Source of the DNA: Datnioides undecimradiatus
Lineage: Eukaryota; Chordata; Actinopteri; Lobotiformes; Datnioididae
Direction of reading: 5' to 3'
NCBI GenBank assembly: GCA_008933995.1
Contig: WARS01000014.1
Location: forward strand, 5,999,192 to 6,063,191
DNA length: 64,000 nucleotides
How positions within the stretch are numbered: position 1 is the first letter of the stretch; each line of letters opens with the position of its first letter. Shown one piece after another: positions 51,173 through 62,739 of this stretch. The position numbers and the translations under genes are program-made. Under the pieces are notes generated by a model. The model worked only from the letters and a program-made list of their open reading frames with translations. It made no database searches and was not told the origin of the DNA.

Positions 51173-52665
51173 GTGAGTCCAGCACACAAACACACCTACA
51201 CACTTACTAAGTGGGTGTCAGACTGCAAATAGCACAGCTTTAAAAAACCAAACACTGGTGTGGGTGTGTTAATGGAGATGAGTCAATTAAAATTATCACC
51301 TGCACAAAGTGGAGCTTGAGTCGGTTCGGAGGTAAAACAGACACAATAACACTATGAGATTTAATATTTTTATAACATCATATTATCCTCATCTTGACAA
51401 TTATAAGATAAACAGCAGAATAAAGATAAGGTCATAGTTGCACCAGTGTGGATATCCATCTGTCTCCCAAACACTTCAGTGGAGGCCACAGTAACAATGA
51501 ATTCAATGATGCACTTCCTGTTTTGAGGCAAACTCATTGAGCCACATTCATTCTAATGAAAAGTTGTTTATCTGCCATGTAAGATGAAAGGTTCTTCAGG
51601 GTTATATGTTTTGGGGCCTGCAGCTAATGAGCATTATAGTTCCTCGCTGGCTTATCAAACTGACTTCCTTCTGACCTACCATCACATGAATGTCATGAAC
51701 ATAATTCACATTGCACTTTTTTTATTTTATTTGGACCTAATGGCTTTGTGTTCAAGTAGACGGACACTTGCAATGGGTCACTGTGCATCATGTGACTGCA
51801 CACAATAATAGAAAGAGTGATGCACCATGTTTGCAGCACTGTACTGCCAGCCTGTTTACAGTTTCATTGCGCAGAAAACTAATCAGACCTCACAGGTGTG
51901 CTGTTCATGTCACAAAGTAACAGTAATGTGCGCTTCTGATTGACCAAAGCAGTCCATTAATGTAGACTTTGCTGTGCTGACTTCATGGTTTGAACCGTGT
52001 CCCTCAGAGAAACACAGAAAACACAGGGAAATGAAAGAAACATCACATTCTTACATAGTTCCCTTCAGGTCAGATGACTTCCACGCAGTGAGGGACGATA
52101 AGTGATCTCAGATGCTTTTCTTCACTCCAACAAAGAAGAAGTCACCTTGTAACAAGAAAACACAAACGCGCCACTAGACATAGCCACAGCTGACCCACAG
52201 CATATCCTCTCCCCACATTCAAGGCAAGAATGCACCTTGGACTGATCTGAACCAGGAGGGAGAAATAACAGCAAAGAAAGGGAAGAGCGAGCATGTATTT
52301 ATTCAGGCTGCCAGACAGATTCTCCCAGCATGTCTCGCTGAAGCTCGCCTCTCACTCCTCAGCAGCGGTGACCCGTTATGTGTGGTTTCAACTGCAATAA
52401 AACCGTCAGGTTTGTTCCTAGCCCACATGTGAAGTGAGGGTGAAGTGCTCATGAAATATGAAGGCCTTTTTCTGCCAGAGTTACAGAGCTGGATGTGCTT
52501 CTGCTGCTGTATATCTGCTGAACTTTTCACTCTCACACCCCGAATCCCCGCGGTGACCAGGTTTCCACTCAGAACCCATCATTTATTAACACACAGGTTG
52601 ACCTCACTTACTCTACAGTGTGAGGGTGTGGCTGCATCCATGAATCGCTGACTTGGGGGAAATCG

Positions 52666-52707
52666 CTGTGTGTGTATGTGCGTGTGTGTGTGTGAGAGAG
52701 AGAGAGA
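52666..52707. repeat. (TG)n-(GA)n compound microsatellite
   Basis: An interrupted TG tract followed by a GA tract. Confidence 0.88.
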
Positions 52708-52885
52708 GCAACAGAGATCCTTATCCAAAATTGAATAAGGCCTGTGTGGGTTTATTTAAGACTGCGCTTCCAGTCACCGCAGATGACTTTACGCTGTGTT
52801 TATGGCTCTGACTCTGGTTCCAGTATATGGGATTAAAGCTGCTATGGTAGTGCATTGTTCGGCTCTGTGACAAGGTCGTGTGCGA

Positions 52886-52895
52886 GTGTGTGTGT

Positions 52896-52930
<35 letters not shown>
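52886..52930. repeat. (TG)n microsatellite, 45 nt
   Basis: A TG tract with a single AC interruption near its start. Confidence 0.93.
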
Positions 52931-52932
<2 letters not shown>

Positions 52933-53999
52933 GGTTTGAATGTAATCTTGCAGAGACACTCCTTGCTCTACGGTGTCATTGAAGGGACAGAGGCATCGTT
53001 TCCCTAAAGGCTAATTTTGTCTCACTGAGGAGTCAGGGGAGATCAACCGAAATTAAACAACACATCACTTCACCTCAGTCATTTGTGTGAATAGAATTGG
53101 GGATTAAAGGACCATTGCGGTGTTTTTCTTTAATGTTTTTGCCAATTAACCCTTAATTTTCCTTAAACTGCAGCAAAACCAACTTAGAATTAGTTTCAGT
53201 TTAGTCACATGTATTACTGCAACATGATAAAGCAATACAGTTTTAAAACTGTTTTTCATGGATTTTACCTGTAGAGCAGGCATTTATGAGGTCATTTTGC
53301 CGTGAACTCGTGAAGCATGCGTCATGTACTGTCATGGAAAGTTGCTTCATGTTCAGCAGAATCCCTCAGTGATGGAAAATCTACAGTTTCAGCAGAGGTG
53401 CTGTTTTCTCTTTTTTTGATGTTTTGATTTTCACCTGAATAAAATCGAAAATGAAACTGAATTTGAGCCAATATGCCATGTAGCGTTGTTTTCATCTGAT
53501 TGCTGAATTATTCAGATGGAGTAGGTTTTAGCTTTCAGGAAAATGAGACAGTCCCGCTGAACAGATCAGTGCAGCCCTCATGTCGCTTGCAGCATTTTCA
53601 TCTTATACCCCATTAAAGCCAGGAGTGACACAAGCTATCGGTGGTCTATCTGAATGGGTCAGTGTGCATCAGCACACTGTGTTACATGACCCTCCTCCTT
53701 ATATAGGTAACTAGACATGTATGTATATAAATATTCAATGGTATAGATACATGTGTGTCATATCAGAACGAGAGGTCAATGTTGATTTGGCTCATTATGA
53801 AATCAACTTTGACTTTTAGTGTAAGTTTTTGATATTTTATGGTTTAGCTTGTTGGCTTGTTAATCACATGTAACTACAGTGCAGATGTTTTGGTGATAGA
53901 TATTAAGATATTAGGTATTTAGGGATGTTGCATGAATGAGTCCAGCATAGATTAAAAAATATAGGAAACAGTGTCCATGGATCAGATTCATGGTGTGGG

Positions 54000-54120
54000 G
54001 GTGGGCTGGTGGGAGGCTAGCAACACGCATCGCTGTCACAGTGTCTCTTTAGATATCACCACTGGGGGGCGCCAAAGTCAGAGATGTTCAAACCATCCAC
54101 AAGGCAGCTTTAAAATATGA
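54000..54120. repeat. Probable teleost repeat fragment with the GGGGCGCCAAAGTCAGAGA word
   Basis: ATATCACCACTGGGGGGCG followed by CCAAAGTCAGAGATGTTCAA is a word combination I recognise from dispersed fish repeats. Boundaries and family are unresolved. Confidence 0.4.
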
Positions 54121-54926
54121 TTTTTTTGTATTAGGATAATATAAAAATGTAATGTATCACCATCTTCAGTAATAAATTACATTTCGAGCATCGTTCAGGG
54201 CTTCAACAACAATTTTCAGAAGAGTCGCAGTCGATAAATGACAAAAATGTTAAGTGACTAAATATAGTCTAAATAAGTCTGCTGTTGGTAGTTTGAAGTT
54301 ACTGCAGGTTTTCTATACTCTAAACTGATTGTAGGTTGGTATTGGCTCTGTGTCTGAAAAGGTGTGTTTGGGCACATGCTAAGCAGGTCAGTAAGTTTAG
54401 TTGTGTAAATCCAGGCTTGCCTCTGAGGTGTGTGCATGTGGCCGTTAAGTGGAAACCTTGTGTGTACCTTGTGAGTCTTAGTGATACTTCAGTATTTTGT
54501 ACAGCGACATAATGGATCTATGGAGCACTGTGTCTTGTTTTGTAGTTCCATGCGACTGTGAGAGCTGCAGCTGTGGTCTCTCACTTCACCTCCCCTCCGG
54601 TGACGCTCAGAGTGCAGACCCCTGTTACTGAGGGTGACAAACTGATCGACCCCATCTGAGAAAAAGAGTCCTCGAGGTGTGAGAGAGACGTCCCTCCTCG
54701 TCTCTTGTGGACTTGAAACACGTTACCGTGCTGGGGAGATGACCACTCATCGTGCGCCAGCCCGCTCCCCGGCATGTTAACATTCATTTCCTCCATCCGG
54801 TGCAGCTCCAGTGTGAATCAGCCAATGTTCAGAGAGACGGAGAGGGCAGCCAAGAGCCCTGCAGCTCCAATCTATTCCCCTGTCAACTTCCCACCCCTCT
54901 CCTGGAGTTTGATGTCATCCACCTCC

Positions 54927-55180
54927 GTCTCTACATCTCATCCTCAACATCCTTCTCTCTCTTTCACCCCCACCCCCTCCTCCCCCATTTATTTCTTTTC
55001 CTCTCGTTCTTACGTGCTGCTGTGAGAGAAGATGCATGATTTATGAAGCTCTATTTTTACCAGTTACTGAGGAGAAAGAGAGGAGAGAAGCAGCAACAAA
55101 GAGAGGGAGAGAGAAAGAGGGAGAAGAATGGAGGGGAGAGTGTGAAGAGCGAGCCCAAGGGGAAGGAGGACAGGAGAGTG
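54927..55180. repeat. Polypyrimidine block followed by polypurine block
   Basis: The + strand is CT-rich at 54927-55010 and GA-rich at 55068-55180, separated by about 58 bp of mixed sequence. The two halves are partly complementary and could pair or form triplex structures. The resulting open frames (Ser/Pro/Leu-rich and Glu/Arg-rich) are compositional. Confidence 0.75.
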
Positions 55181-58104
55181 TGAAGGAGACATCCATCACC
55201 CTGCGACCCCTCAGCTTCAAATGAAGACGGGAAGTAGGTTGAGATAGGAAATATGATGGATCTGACCAAGATTAGAGCAGATGTACCACGGAGTACATGA
55301 GTTGTGTGTTGTTCCACACTCGACGCAGTTTGGTGATTAGTTATAAGTCGAACGAGTCGTTTCTCTTTGTGTGTCTGTGACATTTTTCGTCAATAACACA
55401 CTTTTCATCAGCTCCCCCCTTTTTTTTAGTTGTCTCCCCCCTTTTGTGCACAAAAAATAGCTCAAGCAGATCAAATCACATCCGAACTGTTGCTTCACGG
55501 AGGAAACAAGAGCAGCAATTAAATCTGTGCTGCATTTTTAATATGCATTAATCCATTCAAACACGTCGGCTACAGACACAACCATCAGATTCTGTTTTAT
55601 TTGGGCTGTCAAACGCTCAACGAACCATATTTATAAGTGCTGTAATACATCATCAAAGTTATTATAAAGTGATGATCATACTGTTGTCATATGTTTAATT
55701 TAAATTATAGATGATATACAGCCCAGGCTGCATGTATAATTCAACTGTTAGACAGTGTTTGTGTAGCTGATCATGCATTAACAGGACTCTTCGCTGCTAT
55801 TTACAAAAAAATGAGAAGCATAAGAAAAATGACTTTTTTTCTGATTTTGCTTGTTGTAGATATAAACATGTAGCCATAGACCTCCCAGTTATATAATAGA
55901 AAGTTCCACTCCTGTATTTTGATTTTTAATTTATGTTCAATCATAAACAAACAGATCAAAACAGATCAAAAACAGGCAAACACACATATGTATTTTAATA
56001 ATTAACTTATTCAACTTTAACTCGGCTTCTTTATCTTGTTTCTTAGTGCTCCTTCATGTAAAACATGGCATCGCTGCACACCGTATCCTCAGATATAACC
56101 AGTTTGTTAAAGGTTGGGAAGTTTGCCTATAGTTAGAATAGACATGTGATACCTCTCTGTATGCTGAATATCTAGCATTGGAGTGAGCAGCTCTGGCGGA
56201 AAGATTCATACATTTATGTTGTAAATATGAATTTCAGGCCAGCAAATGGTTAGTTCAGACGTGGTGAGCTGTAGAGACGTTTAAAGTAGTTCATCTTCTA
56301 ATCCAACTTCAGACACAAGGACAAATAAGCAGATTCACCAAACCATTGAACTGCGTCATGTTTTAACTCATTGATAATCCTGTCTGTGCAATATGGCTCT
56401 TGATAACCTAGTTCTAATTCCATATATCAACATAACATCCTTTGAATATTTCACTTTTCTGATCTACATTGTGGTGTCAGCACAGACAATTTTCCCATCG
56501 TCGCACCGTCTTATGGAATCTTTCACGTTCCTTCCGCCCATTTTATATCCTGCTTTGAGGAAAACACCGTGTACCTACTTCAGGCCCACACATCCGATTA
56601 TCTCATCTGCATCCGTGTCTATAAAATCAAAAAGACATCAGGCTTCAATAGCTTTTCACAGCTCTGAATGCTTCAGGAATCTGCAGAACTCTTAGTGAGA
56701 AGTGTGAAGTATTTTTTTCTTCCAGGCATCTCTTTAACCTTGATGCACAAACAACTAATGCCTCATTTTAAATCAGACTCTGATCTGCACAGATTACTCA
56801 CCTATTTCCGTGAGATTCGTGTTTGAGGACTGACAATTAAACGTTCTGCCATGGAAACTCTTGTAATCCAACCTTGTGCCAAAAACAAATGGTTATTTTC
56901 AAAATATTTGGGGATTTGTTGATCTCATTAACGTGAAGCCGAGATTCCTGAACCGGTGGATTTGCTAAAGAGGCGTACCGAGCTGAGCTGATTAGTGAGA
57001 TTGAGAGATTAGACCGAAACAATCTGAGTTACCTGATTCTCTCTGCGGGTACACGTTTTATGTTTTGACCAGCTTTGATCAGTATATTTTAATTCTTCAT
57101 ATTCACAGTGTACAGATCATTTTAACAATAGGGAACCAATTTAATGCCCATGTAGCATGGAGGTGAGATATGATGATGATTATTAGAAGAAACGGGCAGC
57201 TAAGAGGGAATTCATATGATGTTCTGCTCTGTGTATTAACAGTTCGCTGCATGTTTCAACCATATATTATCATTGGCTTACAAACAACATCACCCGCACC
57301 TATAGTCTTTAAAGTGCATTCACTGAACAGCTCTGGCTGATACTTCCAGGGGTGCCGTGGTGTTTTAAGTGGGAACATTGCGGAGAAGCTGGCTCAGCTA
57401 ATTTGAACAAAAAAAGAAAAACCAAACATATACATATATTCATATGTCGTAGGAGGGAAATAAAAAGCCAAATAGGATTACAAATTGGTGTAATGCTGGT
57501 CTCTTAAATAAATAAGTATCACTAAGCTAAAAAGCTGGCTGCATAGTGCACACGTCCCACCAGCCAGTTCTTCTTTACACCTATAGAACAACTACATTCA
57601 GTGGATTAACTATTGAAATAGGCATCAAATGAAATGAATGTTAATTAAGGTTACACGCAGTAATGCTGTTAAATGATATTCACTTGAAAATCACGAAAAC
57701 ACATTTACTTGCGTCTGTTAAGGGGCGCTCGACTTTGGCTGTGGTGGTGTGTCACATCAGAGAGGTTGGGAGCAGCTTCTCAGGCTGACTCCACAGTTTA
57801 GATTCAAATCTCCAAGTGGTCTGACTTAATAACACAACAGCACTTCAAGACATTTGAGAACAATTTGCGCCACATCAAACTGAAACATGTTGTTGCACCG
57901 TTCTCCTCATTTCCAACCCAGACAGAACAGTGTCTGTTTGATGATATAACCGTGATAGCTGTCTGGTATAACTCGACTTCTGACACATTGTGAGACATTT
58001 GCACTTCGCTGGGAGAATTTCAAAGGGCTTCAGCTGAAATGGGATGTCTGTAATGTGTACATTTCACCAGAAGTCAGTTTCTATGCTGGTGACAACAATG
58101 CAGG

Positions 58105-58155
58105 GAGAAGAAGGAGGAGGGAAAGGAGGAGGATGAAGGAGGAGGAGGAGGAGGG
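58105..58155. repeat. GGA-rich low-complexity tract
   Basis: Repeated AGG/GGA triplets, all purine. Confidence 0.85.
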
Positions 58156-58288
58156 CTGAGTGCTGACTCAGTCTCTCCCCTGAGCATGGACTCCCCTGGA
58201 ACACAAGCATTACTCACCAAACATTCTCCAATATGTTGTTACAGCTGTGCATGGCACCCTGCCGCATTTGCAACGCTGATTGTATCAT

Positions 58289-58301
58289 CCCCCCCCCCCC
58301 C
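58289..58301. repeat. C13 homopolymer
   Basis: An uninterrupted run of 13 C. A G11 run follows at 58779-58789. The two opposed runs about 480 bp apart are prone to sequencing error. Confidence 0.93.
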
Positions 58302-58493
58302 GAAACTGTTGGCTTGTTAATAACTCTTTGTGACTGAGTTTAATGTATAAGCCAAAGGTTTGTCAGGATCCACATGCATTGCCATCGATTTGTTTGGAGT
58401 TTACCTTTACACCGTGTTTGCACATGCACAGTGCCACATGGAACCTGAGATGCAGGTGTGCAAGCGCGTGGACATGTAGATTGTGAAGCCAAA

Positions 58494-58533
58494 GTGCGTG
58501 CGTGCGTGCGTGTGTGTATGCGTGTGTGTGTGT
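58494..58533. repeat. (GTGC)n/(GT)n microsatellite
   Basis: Tetranucleotide GTGC units pass into GT repeats. A short TC tract follows at 58555-58569. Confidence 0.9.
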
Positions 58534-58993
58534 TGTATTACTGGACGTCAGCACCTCTCTCTCTCTCTCGGTGAGACTGGCTGCTCGGTGCAGATAAAAG
58601 TGTGCAGATATATACGAGCTCTCACGCTGAGGCAGGCTTTATCTGCAGACTCTCCTGTTGGTTGTGTTAGTCCAGCCTTGGGTGATATTAATACCCCACT
58701 AATGAGCCCCTTCCTTGAAGAATCCGGAAACAATCGGCGGGTTTGTGTAGGGGGGGTAGAGGTAGTGGTGGTGGATTTGGGGGGGGGGGCTCGCTGAATC
58801 AGTCTTTCCCTTGTGCCACAACTCCCCTACAGCTTCCTGGGAATGCACAAACAAAAAGAGGAACGCAGCTCCAATCACATTAATCATGGCCTGTGGGAGC
58901 ACCGACACTCGCTCCAGGCGCTGGAGAACGAGAGAGTTACACGAGAGGAAGATGTGGAGGGAGAGATTCGGGTGCAAGAGACAATAGGCTCAA

Positions 58994-59020
58994 GTGTGTG
59001 TGTGTGTGTGTGTGTGTGTG
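58994..59020. repeat. (GT)n microsatellite
   Basis: An uninterrupted GT run of 27 nt. Confidence 0.93.
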
Positions 59021-59132
59021 AGATTTTCTCCAAGTACACGGTAGGGGTGTGTTAGTAGAGATGGCTAGTCAGGGTATTAAGGAATGCCTGGTGCAGGAGA
59101 ACACAACCATCTGTGACTATCAGGATGGTGGT

Positions 59133-59133
<1 letters not shown>

Positions 59134-59163
<30 letters not shown>
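59134..59163. repeat. (GT)15 microsatellite
   Basis: An uninterrupted GT run, preceded by GGT units. Confidence 0.93.
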
Positions 59164-59165
<2 letters not shown>

Positions 59166-59549
59166 GTAGGTGTGTGCGCACTGTGGCTATCACTGTATCC
59201 TTGGATGACAAGGCTGTATTGATTAACCCTGATGATTCTGTCTTCCAGCCGATCAGCATTGCTGTGTGTCAGCGTGCATGCAACACACAACTGTCGTGTG
59301 AGTTAGTGTGTGTTAATGTGTGTTAATGTAACATTCATATTATGTAGGAGTGCATGTTTATCATGTTAATGTGCTCCGGTGCATTATGTTCAAATGAGTA
59401 ATTGCACGAAATGATTTCTTTTTGTTTACGCTGGGAAATCTGCGCGCCCCTGCGTGAGCGTGCGTGCGTGGCCTCGGTTCTTGCCGCCAGATAAAGATGT
59501 CCAGCGCTTCTCTATCTGGTCACATCAGTATTCAGCAGCAGCCGTGCCA

Positions 59550-60110
59550 GCCTATTCACTTAAAGGGGAGCAAGGCACAATTAGCTGTTAACATTACATG
59601 GCAGAATTAAGCCTCGGCCAGTATCCCCGGGGGAAATTAAACCACCGGCAAATCATTAAACCACAAGCTAAACATTAACAGCCATTTGCATTTTTATTGC
59701 ACCTGAAAAGAATGTGCCAGGTCCATTATCTCCCAGAGACAGAGAGGGACTTCTTATTTATTATTGTTATGTTGTCCCGCGTGGAAACACAATGGCATTT
59801 ATGCGGGGGAAAGAAGAAGCAGACGAGGGGCCTTATTTTCACGCTCGCGTTTTTTGGAGTGTTATGATTACAAATTCGAACAAGGCGGAAACGGCTGGCA
59901 GAGGATACAATGACTTGTTTGTTATGCAAATCCTCTTGCTTTCATCCCTCCCAAAAATAAACAACCCCAAACAGATGACAATTTGCGGAGTAAGGCCGGC
60001 ACTTTGGCTGTTGACAGGTTCTTACTGTCTGCAGTGTCATTGCTATTAAGAGTTTGAATAAACAGGCTTACGGCCGGGAACTGGGAGCAATGAAACATAA
60101 GTGGGGTGAA
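59550..60110. promoter_or_regulatory. Candidate enhancer-like conserved noncoding element with two octamer motifs
   Basis: A unique, motif-dense block ending about 70 bp upstream of exon 4. It contains ATTTGCAT at 59684-59691 and its exact reverse complement ATGCAAAT at 59924-59931. These are perfect POU/octamer sites in opposite orientation. Many ATTAA/TAATT cores, a TTTTATTGC Hox/Cdx-like word and a palindromic CCCCGGGG are also present. Enhancer function is inferred. Conservation was not tested. Confidence 0.35.
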
Positions 60111-60178
60111 GAGGTTTGTGGAGCTGAATTCACTCACTCAATCCCCCGTATCTTGTTTTTCTCCTCTCCCCTCTGCAG

Positions 60179-60321
60179 GTGAGCGGGATGTGCGGAAGCA
60201 GTCCCCAGCGTGCCTCTCGCTCGGTCAGATCCCCTCCTCCAAAGCCCCCCGCTGCCTCCACAGCCCGCAGTGCGCAGCCCTCATCCTCGGACTCCGATGA
60301 GACTTTGGCGGGCCTCCGCAG
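60179..60321 (+). CDS. gpc3: Glypican-3 exon 4 with furin-type cleavage site
   Basis: 143 nt, entering in phase 0 and leaving in phase 2 (AG of an Arg codon finished in exon 5). The translation begins VSGMCGSSPQRASRS and carries the single family cysteine of this exon. RASR, followed by Ser, aligns with the RxxR convertase site at which human GPC3 is cut into two disulfide-linked chains. The linker that follows is rich in Pro, Ser and Ala (a PPPKPPAA stretch, then SSSSDSDETL). It is less acidic and less hydrophobic than the mammalian linker as I remember it, so it is a fast-evolving segment. The conserved ETL..RR frame at the end confirms the phase. Oddly, the exon begins GTGAGC, so its acceptor is also a good donor, and GCAGGTGAGC occurs exactly at both boundaries. 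Confidence 0.9.
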
Positions 60322-60820
60322 GTGAGCAAATCAGGGGCGATAATCCGGACTGAGACGCTTCCAGCTGATGGAGCAACACTCGCTCTCCGCACAACTACGG
60401 GGGCAATACATGTCTGAGAGGCGCACACTGTCCCTGACGCCGTGGACAGATTTCCTCCTGTTTGCTTGGGGCCCTCAGTCTCTCTCCACTCGAGTGTTTT
60501 TAACACCCCTGATGCAATAACAGGCTTAAATGAACAGTGTAATAATGCCCAGCGGGGCTTCTGGCCTCGGCAGCACAATAGCCAGATTAATGTCAATTAG
60601 GAATAGAGACACTGCTTATTCCTGCCTCTCTTACTCTCTCTTCCTCCTCGGGTCTCACCAACCTGCTCTCACTGTTATCACGCTGAATTTCCTCTTTTCT
60701 TCTCTCTCTGCTTCTTTTCCTGCGTGTTTATTTCTTTATTTCTGTGGGACACAGTTGATCTTTCTCCCCTTCTCTTTCACAATCTGCCAGTCGTGCTCTC
60801 ATTATAAAGTTTTAAAGCTG

Positions 60821-60852
<32 letters not shown>

Positions 60853-60891
60853 GTCTCGATGTTGGCCACTTCCTGTCTTTGCCCACTTCAG
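60322..60891 (+). other. gpc3: gpc3 intron 4 (570 bp)
   Basis: A short phase-2 intron from GTGAGC to CCACTTCAG. Its 3' half is pyrimidine-rich, with a (CT)n microsatellite at 60821-60857 that probably forms part of the extended polypyrimidine tract. It is the only short intron in the window. Confidence 0.9.
60821..60857. repeat. (CT)n microsatellite in intron 4
   Basis: A CT run with small interruptions, 35-70 bp upstream of the exon 5 acceptor. Length variation here could influence splicing. Confidence 0.9.
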
Positions 60892-61017
60892 GGACTTCAT
60901 ATTCAACCTGAGGGGCTTCAGCTCCTTCTACAGTGGTCTTGGGGAGGCGCTGTGCAGCCGTGAGCCCGCTCCGGCAAACCACTCCCTCTGCTGGAACGGG
61001 CAGGAGATGACAGACAG
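60892..61017 (+). CDS. gpc3: Glypican-3 exon 5
   Basis: 126 nt flanked by phase-2 introns (acceptor TTCAG, donor GTAAAT). The first base completes Arg. The translation continues DFIFNLRGFSSFYSGLGEAL, then CSRE, and ends with the family block LCWNGQEMTD plus a split Arg codon. Two cysteines fall at family positions. An NHS sequon lies just before LCWNG, matching a glycosylated position in GPC3. NGQE (rather than NGED as in GPC5) supports GPC3. This is the C-terminal lobe of the folded core, downstream of the convertase site. The next exon, expected to begin with a Tyr-containing segment and lead to the heparan sulfate attachment region, is not in the window. Confidence 0.95.
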
Positions 61018-62739
61018 GTAAATCAGTGTCTCATTTGCATGCGTTACTAACAGCTCTCAGACTACACTGCGAGCCCGGCCTGCACCTGCAGACTAATCTG
61101 GTGCTCTGTAGCATCCAGCCTGCGGGACGGTCCCGCTCAGGTTTAGTGGCTTTTGAAATGTTCCGTTATACAAACAATCTGCTCTGATTCTTGAATTCCC
61201 ACTACTCCAGCAGCACAGGAGAGTGTAGGTGAGTTGAAGGGTAAGTTTGCCCAGAGCTGATGAGCTTCACATGAGCCCCCCCCCCTCCCACTGAGTGTGT
61301 GTGTAAATCTTGACTTTGGCTCTATGGGATGTTATTAATGTCAGGCGTGCTGTCACCTTCTTCTCGCTTAGTTAATTGCTGTTTCGATCGTTCTCTCCTC
61401 CTCCATCCAACATCTCCTGTGCACCCTGCAGAACCTCATTTGGTTTTTCGCAATATTTCACTTCACCCCTGTCCGTTGGCTCCACACATCATAACTTCTT
61501 CCTTTCCGCCCGCGCGATGAGCTGGCCCCAATTTCAATTTGGCTTAGATAGTTATAGATATCATCCTTTTTTTTCCTTTCTGCTTTGTAAATTATGTGTA
61601 GAATTTAATCAATGCAGAGGCACACATTTCAGACGAGGAGCGCTGCAGGTTAATGTTTTACCCCTTGTTCCCAAGGACTGAGAATAAATTCAGGGCTTTC
61701 TCAAACTGCTGAAAGAGAGACTATCACAAAGGTAGAAAAGGAGCTCAATCTGAGGAGGAGACATCAGGTTGGCACGGGGGCAAAGCTGTCCTGAGGGGAT
61801 GATTACAAGCTGGACCAAACAGTGCGATAGGAAGGTACAGGGAGGCAAGGAAGGAGACGAAATGATGGAGAGATTACAATGTCTCGCGGCGAGCAATTCT
61901 CTGTGTCATCTGCGAGGGCATGTGCCTGCAAATTCACTCCGGGTACATTTTCACTCTGAGATTTGTTCTGGATCATCTTCCATTATCCTCCCAGATAGGA
62001 CCTTCTCCACAGCCAAACGTGGCATTCATTCTCATATTGTTTCATGCAGATAAATTTAGATTGGGTGGGTGGGTGAGGGTGGGGGGGATCAGCGCCGGAG
62101 GGGTCGGGTACTGAATGTCTCCGATACTTGAGGAGTGATCTTTGGAGCTAAATGTGGCTCTTTTTATCAGACGTGTTTACCATCCCACCTGGAGCCAAGA
62201 TCAGAGGAACAACACTTTTCAGCACATCAAAGAGCGTTACACTGATAACTGTGATAACAGATGTGACGCGGCGTCAGCTCCACACATTACATTTCCAGTC
62301 CTCTTTTGGATCTAATGACAGTGTAAACCCGTGCACGCGTGATAAGTGATCAAAGATAAGATGCTGTGTCAACTGTGAACATTTAATTTAAGGAAAATGA
62401 AAATGAAGAGCGCGGAGAGGCAGACAGAATGTGTGGAGGATATATTTTTTGGATAACTTTGCTTTATTTTTGGTCCAAAACTGCTATTTTTATTTCAGCC
62501 ATTTGCAAACACTTTCACTTTCACGTGTACCACAGCTCATACATGTATAGGACAACAGTTCTGTCTCTGTATCAGGTTATTATTATGTGTATCAATGCAC
62601 ATTGATCAGCATCACTGTAAATGTGCTCGTGTTAACCAGAAGACTCATCTTCGTTCCAGTGTCAGATGTTGAATTAGCCATTAAAACATAAATAGTTTAT
62701 GTCCACCACTCTTGTTGATGGGAGCGTATGCTAGCAACA

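Larger units (their letters stand above)
51173..60178 (+). other. gpc3: gpc3 intron 3 (9.0 kb)
   Basis: A phase-0 intron from GTGAGT to CTCTGCAG. It contains TG and CA tracts, repeat fragments (about 54000-54120), a pyrimidine/purine-rich pair at 54927-55180, poly-C and poly-G runs near 58.3 and 58.8 kb, and a CNE-like block at 59550-60110. No additional exon was recognised. A 16-bp perfect palindrome, ACAGTTTTAAAACTGT, is at 53237-53252. Confidence 0.9.
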
